A stretch of 42,069 nt of DNA from assembly GCA_038118725.1 (NCBI GenBank), contig JAYOIK010000045.1, positions 1 through 42,069 of the forward strand. The letters run 5' to 3'. The number at the start of each line of letters is the position of its first letter. Position 1 is the stretch's first letter. The stretch comes from JADHLJ01 sp038118725. GTDB taxonomy: Bacteria; Pseudomonadota; Alphaproteobacteria; Thalassobaculales; Thalassobaculaceae. The notes below the pieces were generated by a model. It ran no database searches and was not told the origin of the DNA. It saw nothing but the letters and a program-made list of their open reading frames with translations. A program made the position numbers and the translations under genes. Below, piece after piece: positions 1 to 9,271 of this stretch.

Positions 1-81
1 TTTAATCGTGACGTTGAATCGGAGCCGAAGGAATATCGGCCCGGCTAGCGGGACAGGTCGGGATTTACACTTCCGTTTATC

Positions 82-1437
82 TTGAATCTGAACGTGAAGG
101 TCGATGGAAAGAACGTGGTGCCAGAACAGTCACCCAACAAGCACGTAACGCGAGAACGCGAGGCGCGCCGTCGGCTTCAGGCCGATGACAAGGACTCCCG
201 CGCCCGGGCTTTGCTCGCCGATGCCTTGATGTGCCAGGACCGCCTTCAAGAAGCCTCGCTTGAGTTCGCCAAGGTCGCCGTCGCGGATCAGTCACACCCC
301 TCCGCCCATAAGGGGTTGGCGGCGATCGCGAATTATTTCGGCCATCCCCGTCGCGGGCGGCGGATCATGCAGGACTTCTATGAACGCGAACCGGTCGAGC
401 TTGATCCCTACGGCTCGGACTTGCCGAAGGAGCGCCAACCACCGGCGATCGTGCAGATCCGCGGCTTCGACAAGACCCGCATCATGCTCGGCGCGCGATC
501 GGACGGCACGGTCAGCACGAAGCTGCGGGGCGAACATTTCACCACCAAGTTCCTGCTCCTCGACCCGCCGTTTCAGGTCCATCGCTTCACGATCGCGCGC
601 GACAATATCCTGCGCCCGGACGCTCTGCCGCCGCATTCTCTGATCCTGAACACCATCGCCGACGCGGATGTCGAGGGATCGTCACTGAAGAGCCTCGGGA
701 CCTATCTGGAGCGGCACCCCGAGGCGATCATCATCAACAAACCGGATCGCGTGGCCGATACCGCGCGGGACCGAAACGCGGAGCGACTAGCCGATATCGA
801 GGGTCTAGTCTTCCCCCGCACCGAGCGAGTCCGTTTCGAGAACGCCTCGCCGGACAAGGTCGCGCGAAAGATCGACGAGCTAGCCTTCGACTACCCCTTC
901 CTCATCCGGCGCGTGGGAACCCAGACCGGGCGTAGTTTCGCGCGGATCAGGAACCGCCAGGATCTCGACGATTACGTCAAGGAACGGTTGAACGCGACCT
1001 ACTTCATCATCCGTTACCGTAAAATCCTCTGGCAAGGCCGGCTGTTCCGCAAACTCCGGCTGTTTCATATCGACGGCGCGTTCTTCCCGGTGGTTTGCCA
1101 TCTCGACAAGGTTTGGAACGTCCATGGCGGCAACCGAAAGACCATCATGCGTGGTGACGAGACCCTGATGGCGGAAGAGAAGAGCTTCCTCAACGACTGG
1201 AAGAGCTATGTCGGCGCCGCGAATGTCGATCGCATCGAGACCGTCGCCGAACGGACCGGATTGGAGTTCTTCGGCATGGACTTCACGATCGACGAGGACG
1301 GCTCGCTGTTCATCTACGAGCTGAACCCGGCGATGCGCCACAGCTTCGATCACGCCCGCAACTTTCCCTACAAGCTTCCGCATGACAAGGCGATCTCCAA
1401 CGCCTTCCAGGCGATGATCCTGAAGCGTTTTACCTAG
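82..1437 (+). CDS. TPR-like / ATP-grasp-like orphan protein
   Basis: The 451-residue product has two parts. Roughly residues 28-95 are helical and TPR-like (ARALLADALMCQDRLQEA, then a second Ala-rich helical pair). The C-terminal half, about 225-445, resembles ATP-grasp ligases: a basic strand FLIRRVGTQTGR, a YRKILWQGRLFRKLR stretch, and a terminal DFTIDEDGSLFIYELNP block whose E413-x-N415 looks like the metal-binding Glu/Asn pair of that fold. The frame opens after a TAG at 46 and the first start-type codon is TTG 82. GTG 94, 115 and 118 are alternatives, and a weak GGAAAG precedes 115, so the true N-terminus is uncertain. No neighbour on the same strand hints at a substrate. The ATP-grasp call is inference from motifs; an amide- or peptide-forming ligase is possible but not shown. 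Confidence 0.7.
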   Translation: MNLNVKVDGKNVVPEQSPNKHVTREREARRRLQADDKDSRARALLADALMCQDRLQEASLEFAKVAVADQSHPSAHKGLAAIANYFGHPRRGRRIMQDFYEREPVELDPYGSDLPKERQPPAIVQIRGFDKTRIMLGARSDGTVSTKLRGEHFTTKFLLLDPPFQVHRFTIARDNILRPDALPPHSLILNTIADADVEGSSLKSLGTYLERHPEAIIINKPDRVADTARDRNAERLADIEGLVFPRTERVRFENASPDKVARKIDELAFDYPFLIRRVGTQTGRSFARIRNRQDLDDYVKERLNATYFIIRYRKILWQGRLFRKLRLFHIDGAFFPVVCHLDKVWNVHGGNRKTIMRGDETLMAEEKSFLNDWKSYVGAANVDRIETVAERTGLEFFGMDFTIDEDGSLFIYELNPAMRHSFDHARNFPYKLPHDKAISNAFQAMILKRFT

Positions 1438-1758
1438 CCAAGGGCCAGAACAAGGGTCGTTCTCGGACTAGATTGTTCCACATCGGCCGCAAGATTGAAT
1501 TTCCTGGTCGGAACCAATTCGGAAAACCGCCGAATCCAGCCGGTTTTCGCGTCGACGCGCGTCGAGCCGTGACAAATTGCGAATTTGCTATAGATTAACA
1601 TTCTTGATATGACCCGCGCGTTTGGCGCGGCGCGTCAAGGCTCCTTCGAGAGGAGGTCGCGAACCATGCAACGTTGACTTTGGCCGGCTTGAACCCGGTC
1701 GGGACGCGGACGCGACCTCTCAGGGTGAAACGAGTACGAATAGTCGGATACCAAGGCA
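1438..1758 (+). other. Intergenic region upstream of gltB
   Basis: This is a 321-bp gap. It contains a GAAAACCG / CGGTTTTC inverted repeat (1522-1529 and 1541-1548, 11-nt loop), which could be a weak terminator for the upstream gene. It also contains a perfect 12-bp palindrome CGACGCGCGTCG at 1553-1564 and an AT-rich stretch around 1571-1610 where a gltB promoter would be expected. I could not fix -35 and -10 boxes with normal spacing. The last 100 bases hold the hairpin described separately. Confidence 0.4.
1651..1720 (+). promoter_or_regulatory. Nested hairpin and 3-codon ORF in gltB leader
   Basis: GAGGTCGCG (1653-1661) pairs perfectly with CGCGACCTC (1711-1719). Inside it, GCCGG (1683-1687) can pair with CCGGT (1695-1699, one G-U). 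The outer stem contains most of an AGGAGG Shine-Dalgarno sequence (1651-1656). That sequence sits nine bases before ATG CAA CGT TGA (1666-1677), a three-codon open reading frame. The gltB start is at 1759, about 40 bases past the outer stem. The pairings are visible in the sequence. A role as leader-peptide or translation-controlled regulator of gltB is inference. Confidence 0.4.
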
Positions 1759-4700
1759 ATGCACGGTTCTGATCACAGACAACCCGCCGGTCTCTACGAC
1801 CCGGATCACGAGCATGACAACTGTGGTGTTGGTTTCATCGCCAATATCAAGGGCCGAAAAAGTCATGAAATCGTGCGCCAGGGGCTCCAGATTCTCGTCA
1901 ATCTGGACCACCGCGGAGCCGTGGGCGCCGATCCGTTGGCCGGCGATGGCGCCGGTATCCTGGTTCAAGTTCCCGACCGTCTGCTGCGCGAGGAAATGGC
2001 CGCCCAGGGTGTGACCCTGCCCGAGCCGGGTGGCTATGGCGTCGGCATGGTTTTCCTGCCCCGCGTCGAGGACACCCGCGCGCGCTGTGTCGCCAGCATC
2101 GAACGCGCGATCGCCGCCGAGGGAGGCAGCATTATCGGCTGGCGCGATGTGCCGACCGACAATTCCTGCCTCGGTGAAAGTGTTCGCGACGAGGAGCCGC
2201 TGATCCGTCAGGTGCTGGTCGCGCCGCCGGCCGGCATGACCGACCAGGACGCGTTCGAGCGCAAGCTCTTTGTCATACGCAAGCAATCGCACGGCAAGAT
2301 CTGGTATCATGACGCCGATAGCGAGGGCGACGAAACCGGGGTGTTCTACATCACGTCGATGTCTTCCCGGACCATCGTCTATAAGGGCATGGTGCTGTCC
2401 GGCAACCTGCCGGTCTACTATCCGGACTTGCATGACGAGCGGACGGAATCCGCTTTGGCCCTCGTCCACCAGCGTTTTTCGACCAACACCTTCCCGTCCT
2501 GGAAGCTGGCCCAACCGTTCCGCCTACTCTGCCACAACGGCGAGATCAACACGGTTCGGGGCAACATCAATTGGATGATGGCCCGGCGGCAGACCATGTC
2601 CTCCGATATCCTGGGCGAGGATCTGGACAAACTTTGGCCCCTGATCGGCGACGGCGCCTCGGATTCCGCGACCTTCGATAACGCGCTGGAGTTGCTGGTC
2701 GCGGGCGGTTATTCGCTGTCCCACGCGGTCATGATGATGATCCCAGAGGCATGGAACAACAACCCGCTGATGGACCCGCCGAGGCGCGCGTTCTACGAGT
2801 ATCACGCCGCCTTGATGGAACCCTGGGACGGCCCGGCGGCGATCGCGTTCACCGACGGCAAGCAAATCGGCGCGACCTTGGACAGAAACGGCCTGCGCCC
2901 GGCGCGCTATGTGGTAACCAGCGACGATCTGGTTATCATGGGCTCCGAGGACGGCGTCCTGCCCGTCGCCGATGACAGCATCATCCAGAAGTGGCGCCTG
3001 CAACCGGGCAAGATGCTTTTGATCGATCTGGATGAAGGCCGGATCATCGATGACGAGGAACTGAAGGCGCAGCTCGCCTCGGCGCATCCTTATCAGGAAT
3101 GGCTCGATCGCACACAGATCCAGCTTGAAGACCTTCCCGAGGAAATCGGCGCCATGTCGCCGGATGCCGAAACCTTGCTACATCGCCAGCAAGCCTTCGG
3201 CTATACCCAGGAAGACATCAAGCAGTTCCTGACCCCGATGGGGCTGAACGGGGACGATCCGATCGGCTCGATGGGTCGCGATACGCCGATCGCGGTGCTC
3301 TCGGATCGGCCGAAATTGCTGTTCGACTATTTCAAGCAATGCTTTGCCCAAGTCACCAACCCTCCGATCGATCCAATCCGCGAGGAATTGGTGATGTCGC
3401 TGGTCTCGCTGATCGGGCCCAGGCCGAACCTGCTGGAACTGGAGGGCGCCAACGCCAGGCACCGCTTGGAGGTACGCCAGCCGATCATCAGCAATCTCGA
3501 TCTTGAGCGCATTCGCCAGATTGAAAACCATGTCGACCAGACTTTCCGCGCCATGACGCTGAGCATGACCTATCCGGCCACCGAGGGCCCGGACGGCATG
3601 GAAGCGGCAATGGAGCGGCTATTCGAGGAGGCCGAAAACGCGGTCAAGGGCGGCTATAACATCCTTATCCTTTCGGACCGGGATGTCGACGCGGATCACA
3701 TTCCGATCCCGTCCCTGCTGGCGACGGCGGGCGTTCACCACCACCTCATCCGAGAGGGATTGCGGACCAGCTCCGGCCTGGTGGTTGAGACAGGAGAAGC
3801 CCGGCGGGTGCATGATTTCTGCCTGCTCGCCGGATACGGCGCCGAGGCGATCAACCCGTATCTTGCCTTCGACACCTTGTCGGACCTCGCGCCTCGGCTT
3901 GGGCATGACGATGTCGAGAAGCTGCAGCAGAACTATATCAAGGCGGTCGACAAGGGCATCCTGAAGGTGATCTCCAAGATGGGGATCTCGACCTATCAGT
4001 CCTATTGTGGCGCGCAGATCTTCGACGCGGTCGGTCTCTCCGACGACTTGCTGGCCCGTTACTTCACGGGGACCAAATGCGCCATCAGCGGCGTCGGCCT
4101 GGACGAGATCGCCAACGAGGCGGTGAAGCGCCATGCCATCGCCTATCAAGGCGTGCTGCAGTTCAGCGGCGCGCTCGATATCGGCGGCGACCTCTCCTAT
4201 CGGATGCGCGGCGAGACCCACGCCTGGACGCCCGAAACCATCGGCCTGCTTCAACACGCGGCCCGGTCCGGCGACCAGAACCGCTATCGCGCCTATGCCA
4301 AGAAGATGAACGACCAGGACCGCAAGCTGCGGAACATCCGGGCCCTGTTCGAGATCAAATTCTCCGACAACCCGGTTCCCCTGGACGAGGTCGAGCCGGC
4401 CAGTGAAATCGTCAAGCGCTTCGCCACCGGCGCGATGTCCTTCGGGTCTATCTCCTGGGAGGCGCATACCACGCTTGCCATCGCCATGAACCGCATCGGC
4501 GGGCGCTCCAATAGTGGCGAGGGCGGCGAGGACGAGAAGCGTTTCACCCCGCTCGAAAACGGCGACAACATGGTCTCGCGGATCAAGCAGGTCGCCTCGG
4601 GACGCTTTGGCGTCACCACCGAGTATCTGGTAAACGCGACGGATCTTCAGATCAAGATGGCCCAAGGCGCCAAGCCCGGCGAAGGTGGTCAGCTGCCCGG

Positions 4701-6375
4701 CCACAAGGTGGATGCCTGGATCGGACGCGTGCGTCGCTCCACGCCCGGCGTCGGCCTGATTTCTCCGCCGCCGCATCACGACATCTATTCGATCGAGGAT
4801 CTGGCACAGCTGATCCATGACTTGAAGAACGTCAATCCAGAGGCCCGGGTTAGTGTCAAGCTGGTCTCGGAATTGGGGGTCGGGACGGTCGCGGCGGGCG
4901 TCGCCAAGGCGCATGCCGACCACGTCACCATCTCCGGCTTCGAGGGCGGCACCGGCGCCAGCCCGATCACCTCGATCCAGCATGCCGGCAGCCCGTGGGA
5001 GATTGGTCTCGCCGAAACCCACGAGACGCTGGTGCGCAACCGTCTGCGCGGCCGCATCGCGGTCCAGGTCGATGGCGGCTTCCGCACCGGCCGCGACGTC
5101 GTCATTGGAGCATTGTTGGGCGCCGACGAGTTTGGCATCGCCACCGCCGCCCTGGTCGCGGCGGGCTGCATCATGATGCGCAAGTGTCATCTGAACACCT
5201 GCCCCGTCGGGGTCGCCACGCAAGACCCGGAACTGCGCAAGCTGTTCACCGGTCAGCCGGACCACGTCATCAACTTCTTCACCTTCCTCGCCGAGGAAGT
5301 ACGCGAGTTGATGGCTCAATTGGGTTTCCGGCGGTTCGACGAGATGATCGGACAGCGAGATCGCCTTAACAGTCAAGCCGTCATTGACCATTGGAAAGCC
5401 CGCAATCTGGATCTCTCCCGTCTATTGCACGCGGTCGAGCCCGGGCCCGACGTCGCGATCCATCAGTGCGAGGAACAGGATCACGGCCTCGACAAGGCGC
5501 TCGACAACATGCTTATCGAGAAGGCCGCGTCGGCCATTGAATCCGGCACCCCGGTCACCATCGAGACGCCCGTCGCCAATACCAACCGCACGGTCGGCGC
5601 CATGCTTTCGGGGCGCATAGCCAAGAAACACGGCAATGCCGGCCTTCCGGACGGGACCATCCACGTCAAGCTCAAGGGAAGCGCCGGACAAAGCTTCGGC
5701 GCCTTCGCGGCCCGGGGCGTGACCCTCGAGCTCGAGGGTGGCGGCAATGACTATGTCGGCAAGGGGCTTTCGGGAGGACGCTTGATCGTCTATCCGCCAA
5801 AAGCCGGCAATTTCGCGCCGGAACGCAACATCGTCGTCGGCAACACCGTGCTCTATGGCGGCATCGAGGGAGAGTGCTTCTTCCGCGGCGTCGCGGGAGA
5901 GCGGTTCGCGGTTCGCAATTCCGGCGTCACCGCCGTGGTCGAGGGTGTCGGGGATCACGGCTGTGAATACATGACCGGAGGCGTTGTTGTCGTTCTCGGG
6001 CAGACCGGGCGTAACTTCGCCGCCGGGATGAGCGGCGGAATCGCCTATGTCCTGGACGAGCACGGCGATTTCGAGGACCGGTGTAACCACGCCATGGTGG
6101 ATCTCGAGCATATCGACGAGAACGGCCCAACCAGCGACGGCGACGTCATGGCCGACATGACACGCGATGACGCGCGCCGCCTGAAATCCTTGATCGAGAG
6201 CCATCTCGAGCTGACCGGAAGCGGTCGCGCGCGGCAAATTCTGGACCTCTGGGATCAGTACCTGCCGATGTTCGTGAAGGTCTTCCCGACCGACTATCGA
6301 CGTGCCCTGGCGGAATTGAACGCCGCTTCGGACCAGAAAAAACGTGAAGGCGCCACCGTGCTGGCGGGTGAGTAG
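1759..6375 (+). CDS. gltB: Glutamate synthase (NADPH) large subunit
   Basis: This is the alpha subunit of GOGAT, which transfers the glutamine amide to 2-oxoglutarate to form glutamate, using electrons from GltD. The 1538-residue length is normal for the family. A 21-residue propeptide precedes the Ntn amidotransferase nucleophile Cys22 (DNCGVGFIANIKG). The central domain and the FMN-binding synthase domain follow (GAMSFGSISWEAH, then GGEDEKRF and KPGEGGQLPGHKV). The 3Fe-4S cysteines are C1137-x5-C1143-x4-C1148 (CIMMRKCHLNTCPVG). The C-terminal GXGXG beta-helix repeats lie around 1290-1450. ATG 1759 is the only plausible start, because an in-frame TAG lies at 1741. The gene ends 3 bp before gltD, so the two are co-transcribed. 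It is intact. Confidence 0.98.
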   Translation: MHGSDHRQPAGLYDPDHEHDNCGVGFIANIKGRKSHEIVRQGLQILVNLDHRGAVGADPLAGDGAGILVQVPDRLLREEMAAQGVTLPEPGGYGVGMVFLPRVEDTRARCVASIERAIAAEGGSIIGWRDVPTDNSCLGESVRDEEPLIRQVLVAPPAGMTDQDAFERKLFVIRKQSHGKIWYHDADSEGDETGVFYITSMSSRTIVYKGMVLSGNLPVYYPDLHDERTESALALVHQRFSTNTFPSWKLAQPFRLLCHNGEINTVRGNINWMMARRQTMSSDILGEDLDKLWPLIGDGASDSATFDNALELLVAGGYSLSHAVMMMIPEAWNNNPLMDPPRRAFYEYHAALMEPWDGPAAIAFTDGKQIGATLDRNGLRPARYVVTSDDLVIMGSEDGVLPVADDSIIQKWRLQPGKMLLIDLDEGRIIDDEELKAQLASAHPYQEWLDRTQIQLEDLPEEIGAMSPDAETLLHRQQAFGYTQEDIKQFLTPMGLNGDDPIGSMGRDTPIAVLSDRPKLLFDYFKQCFAQVTNPPIDPIREELVMSLVSLIGPRPNLLELEGANARHRLEVRQPIISNLDLERIRQIENHVDQTFRAMTLSMTYPATEGPDGMEAAMERLFEEAENAVKGGYNILILSDRDVDADHIPIPSLLATAGVHHHLIREGLRTSSGLVVETGEARRVHDFCLLAGYGAEAINPYLAFDTLSDLAPRLGHDDVEKLQQNYIKAVDKGILKVISKMGISTYQSYCGAQIFDAVGLSDDLLARYFTGTKCAISGVGLDEIANEAVKRHAIAYQGVLQFSGALDIGGDLSYRMRGETHAWTPETIGLLQHAARSGDQNRYRAYAKKMNDQDRKLRNIRALFEIKFSDNPVPLDEVEPASEIVKRFATGAMSFGSISWEAHTTLAIAMNRIGGRSNSGEGGEDEKRFTPLENGDNMVSRIKQVASGRFGVTTEYLVNATDLQIKMAQGAKPGEGGQLPGHKVDAWIGRVRRSTPGVGLISPPPHHDIYSIEDLAQLIHDLKNVNPEARVSVKLVSELGVGTVAAGVAKAHADHVTISGFEGGTGASPITSIQHAGSPWEIGLAETHETLVRNRLRGRIAVQVDGGFRTGRDVVIGALLGADEFGIATAALVAAGCIMMRKCHLNTCPVGVATQDPELRKLFTGQPDHVINFFTFLAEEVRELMAQLGFRRFDEMIGQRDRLNSQAVIDHWKARNLDLSRLLHAVEPGPDVAIHQCEEQDHGLDKALDNMLIEKAASAIESGTPVTIETPVANTNRTVGAMLSGRIAKKHGNAGLPDGTIHVKLKGSAGQSFGAFAARGVTLELEGGGNDYVGKGLSGGRLIVYPPKAGNFAPERNIVVGNTVLYGGIEGECFFRGVAGERFAVRNSGVTAVVEGVGDHGCEYMTGGVVVVLGQTGRNFAAGMSGGIAYVLDEHGDFEDRCNHAMVDLEHIDENGPTSDGDVMADMTRDDARRLKSLIESHLELTGSGRARQILDLWDQYLPMFVKVFPTDYRRALAELNAASDQKKREGATVLAGE

Positions 6376-6378
6376 ACC

Positions 6379-7824
6379 ATGGGTAAGGTAACGGGTTTCA
6401 AGGAAATCGAGCGCCGCGACAGCAGCTACGCGCCGGTCGCCGAACGCATCAAGCATTATCGGGAGTTCGTGATTCCACTGCCCGAGGATGATCTGCGTCA
6501 GCAGGGCGCGCGGTGCATGGATTGCGGCATCCCGTATTGCCATAACGGCTGTCCGGTCAACAATCTGATCCCCGACTGGAATGATCTGGTCTACGACGGG
6601 AATTGGCGGGGCGCGCTCGACGCGTTGCACGCGACCAACAACTTCCCCGAGTTCACCGGACGGATCTGCCCGGCGCCCTGCGAGGCGTCCTGCACGCTCA
6701 ACATCACCGACAATCCGGTGACCATCAAGAACATCGAATGCGCGATCATCGACAGGGGTTGGCAAGAGGGCTGGATCGAGCCGAGGATCTCGCCTCGGCG
6801 AACCGGCAAGCGTGTGGCGGTCGTGGGCTCCGGTCCCGCCGGGCTCGCCTGCGCCCAACAACTGGCGCGAGTCGGCCATGCCGTGACCTTGTTTGAGCGC
6901 AGCGCCCGCATGGGCGGCCTGCTGCGCTACGGCATTCCCGACTTCAAGCTCGAAAAGCAACTGATCGACCGCCGGTTGTCGCAAATGCTGGCCGAGGGCG
7001 TGGAGTTCCGCTCCAATGTCGAGGTCGGCGTGACGATCTCCGTCGACGGGGTCCTGGCTGAACATGACGCCGTGGTTTTGACCGGTGGCTCCGAAGTCCC
7101 GCGTGACATGGAAAAAACCCCGGGGCGCGAGCTGGACGGCGTGCATTTCGCCATGGACTTCCTGACCCAGCAAAACCGGCGCGTCGCCGAGGAACATATC
7201 GGCGACAGCCGTCCGATCCTCGCCGGCGGCAAGCATGTGGTGGTCATCGGCGGCGGCGATACCGGCTCCGACTGTGTCGGCACCTCGATCCGCCAGGGCG
7301 CCGCCTCGGTGACGCAACTCGAGATCATGCCGAAGCCGTCGGAAGCCGAGAACAAGGCCCTCACCTGGCCGAATTGGCCGATGAAGCTGCGGACCTCTTC
7401 GTCTCACCTGGAAGGCGCCGAACGTGACTGGTCCGTCTCCACTCGCGCCTTCAAGGGTGACGGCACGCGGGTAACCGGGCTTGAGCTGATCCGCAATGAA
7501 TGGAAAACCGCCCCTGACGGGCGCATGTCGATGGTTGAAATCGACGGGACCGAGTTCGAGATCAAGGCGGATCTGGTGCTCCTGGCCATGGGCTTTCTGC
7601 ACCCGCGCCATGATGGAGCGGTTGACGGCTATGGCGTCGACAAGGATCCCCGGGGCAATGTCCTCGCCAACGAAGAGGACTACAAGACCTCGCGCGAAGG
7701 CGTCTTCGCGGCCGGAGACATGCGCCGAGGTCAGTCGCTCGTGGTCTGGGCGATCCGCGAGGGCCGGCAAGCCGCCCACGCGGTGGACACCTATCTCATG
7801 GGAAGTTCGAGCCTGCCGGTGTAG
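6379..7824 (+). CDS. gltD: Glutamate synthase (NADPH) small subunit
   Basis: This is the beta subunit of GOGAT. It oxidises NADPH on FAD and passes electrons through 4Fe-4S clusters to GltB. At 481 residues it has the usual length. The N-terminal cluster ligands are C46, C49, C54 and C58 (CMDCGIPYCHNGCPVNN), with a second set in CPAPCEASC near residue 97. The FAD-binding Rossmann motif is VAVVGSGPAGLACAQQL at about 145, and the NADPH-binding motif VVIGGGDTGSDCVG is at about 290. The C-terminal GVFAAGDMRRGQSLVVWAI block contacts FAD. It starts 3 bp after the gltB stop, behind GGGTGAG. Confidence 0.98.
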   Translation: MGKVTGFKEIERRDSSYAPVAERIKHYREFVIPLPEDDLRQQGARCMDCGIPYCHNGCPVNNLIPDWNDLVYDGNWRGALDALHATNNFPEFTGRICPAPCEASCTLNITDNPVTIKNIECAIIDRGWQEGWIEPRISPRRTGKRVAVVGSGPAGLACAQQLARVGHAVTLFERSARMGGLLRYGIPDFKLEKQLIDRRLSQMLAEGVEFRSNVEVGVTISVDGVLAEHDAVVLTGGSEVPRDMEKTPGRELDGVHFAMDFLTQQNRRVAEEHIGDSRPILAGGKHVVVIGGGDTGSDCVGTSIRQGAASVTQLEIMPKPSEAENKALTWPNWPMKLRTSSSHLEGAERDWSVSTRAFKGDGTRVTGLELIRNEWKTAPDGRMSMVEIDGTEFEIKADLVLLAMGFLHPRHDGAVDGYGVDKDPRGNVLANEEDYKTSREGVFAAGDMRRGQSLVVWAIREGRQAAHAVDTYLMGSSSLPV

Positions 7825-7860
7825 ATCCGAGGATCGCGACCGGAGATTCGAGGGCCCTCG

Positions 7861-8580
7861 TTAGATTGAAAACCCGGAAGCCGTGGCGTCCTGGTGGAAC
7901 ATTTTCACCGTGTCCAGCGAAAACGCGTCGAGATCCTTCCCGAGACCGCCCAGCTTGTTGAGAATGTCATAGGTCACCGTGATCACGTGACAGCCGATCT
8001 CGCTCGCCTGAACAACATTCAAAACCTCTCTCGGGCTCGCCCAGATGAGCTCCGACTTCGGCGCCGCCTCCATGATTGAGAGGGAGCGCTTCATCACCGG
8101 GATGGGGTCGATGCCGGTATCCGCGACGCGACCGGCGAAGACCGAGATATAGGACGGTACATCCGGGTTTAGCGCCGCCACAGTCGAGCGCACCTGCCCC
8201 TCTGTCATGAGCGCGGTAACGTTGAGCTTGATGCCGTCCCTGGAAAGGGTCTCTAGGATCGGCGCCGTCGCCTCGCCCTTCGTATTCGAGATTGGCACCT
8301 TCACGTAGACGTTTCGCCCCCAGCCGGCGATCTCGCGAGCTTGACGCTCCATCTCCGCGAGATCGTCCGCGAATACCTCGAGCGACAGGGAGTGATCCGG
8401 GATGATCTCGATGACTTCCTTGGCGAAAGCCTCGTAGTTGGTGACGCCGGACTTGCGCATCAACGTCGGGTTCGTCGTGAACCCATTGATCAACGGATTG
8501 GCGCTGGCGCTTCGGATTTGCTCCTTATCCGCGCCGTCCGCGAATATCTTGACGCTAAGGTCGGCGGCATTAAGTGACAT
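7861..8580 (-). CDS. Transaldolase / fructose-6-phosphate aldolase family
   Basis: The 239-residue product belongs to the small class I aldolase (FSA/TalC-type) transaldolase family. The family forms a Schiff base with a ketose phosphate and transfers or releases a dihydroxyacetone unit. Visible signatures are INGFTTNPTL near the N-terminus, the Schiff-base lysine K94 in VYVKVPISN, and TALMTEGQV and SVFAGRVADTG further on. It lies 64 bp downstream of a SIS-domain isomerase on the same strand, so the two are probably one transcript and may act in sequence on a sugar phosphate. It converges on gltD across 36 bp that contain the palindrome CGAGGGCCCTCG (7849-7860). The family assignment is secure; substrate and product are unknown. 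Confidence 0.9.
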   Translation of the reverse strand: MSLNAADLSVKIFADGADKEQIRSASANPLINGFTTNPTLMRKSGVTNYEAFAKEVIEIIPDHSLSLEVFADDLAEMERQAREIAGWGRNVYVKVPISNTKGEATAPILETLSRDGIKLNVTALMTEGQVRSTVAALNPDVPSYISVFAGRVADTGIDPIPVMKRSLSIMEAAPKSELIWASPREVLNVVQASEIGCHVITVTYDILNKLGGLGKDLDAFSLDTVKMFHQDATASGFSI

Positions 8581-8644
8581 TTCTCAACTCTCCCCTCGAA
8601 AATTCCCTGTCCGATGGCGCGCGCAAATCCAAGCTTGCGCGTCG

Positions 8645-9271
8645 TCAGTCGGAACCCGAACCATCGTTTTCCACGCTTTCCCACTTGGCTTTTTGAATGC
8701 TCAGCTTGGGATGCGAAACAAGCCCATGCCATATCACCGCCTGATAGGCCTCGCTGATCGGCGTTAGCAAGGCGACATCCACGCGCGGCACCACCACGAC
8801 GCAATGCCCGAGCTTCGCCACCGCTCCGTTGTCCCGGCCAACGATGCCGAGCACCTTCGCGCCACGCTCCAGGGCCAGCCGCACCGCGTGGACGAGATTG
8901 GCGCTGACGCCAGCCGCCTCATCGCCGCCACCGACGGAAAAGACAAGCAAGGCATCGTCTTCGCGCAAACGCGACGTCTTGAGCCATTCCACGAAAACCG
9001 TGTCCCAACCCTCGTCGTTGGTCCGTGCCGTCAACTCGGAAACGTTGTCCGTCGGGGCATAGCTCTCGATACCGCAAAGCTTCCTAAAATCGTTGACCGC
9101 GTGTCCGGCGTTCCCGGCGCTTCCGCCGACCCCGAGGATGAACAATCGTCCGCCCGCGGCGCGTGTCGCCGCCAAGTGGGAAGCCATCTCCTCGACAACA
9201 TCCGCCGAGATCAGGGACGCTACCTCCGCGATCTTGTCGAGATAGTACCGGGCGTGTTGTGTGTCGGTCAT
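8645..9271 (-). CDS. SIS-domain protein, GmhA-like phosphosugar isomerase
   Basis: The 208-residue product is a single sugar-isomerase (SIS) domain of the size and layout of phosphoheptose isomerase GmhA (sedoheptulose 7-phosphate to D-glycero-D-manno-heptose 7-phosphate). The phosphate loop is LGVGGSAGNAGHAVND at about 43-58, followed by VFSVGGGDEAAGVSANLV and VLGIVGRDNGAVAKL. The usual GmhA sequence GNGGSAADAQHFAAE is clearly changed here, so heptose specificity should not be assumed. The start at 9271 is chosen because AAGGGA lies just upstream and the MTDTQHARYYL helix begins the fold; in-frame starts at 9292 and 9382 would add only unstructured residues. It is the first gene of a two-gene operon with the aldolase-like gene. 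Confidence 0.85.
   Translation of the reverse strand: MTDTQHARYYLDKIAEVASLISADVVEEMASHLAATRAAGGRLFILGVGGSAGNAGHAVNDFRKLCGIESYAPTDNVSELTARTNDEGWDTVFVEWLKTSRLREDDALLVFSVGGGDEAAGVSANLVHAVRLALERGAKVLGIVGRDNGAVAKLGHCVVVVPRVDVALLTPISEAYQAVIWHGLVSHPKLSIQKAKWESVENDGSGSD

Noticed and set aside
3619..5391. 590-codon open frame antisense to gltB
   Set aside because: It is the complementary shadow of a well-supported gene in GC-rich DNA. It has no ribosome site and no recognisable domain.
5422..7779. 785-codon open frame antisense to gltB/gltD
   Set aside because: It spans two intact, clearly identified genes on the other strand. Its composition (Asp/Arg/Gly/His rich) is typical of GC-driven antisense frames.
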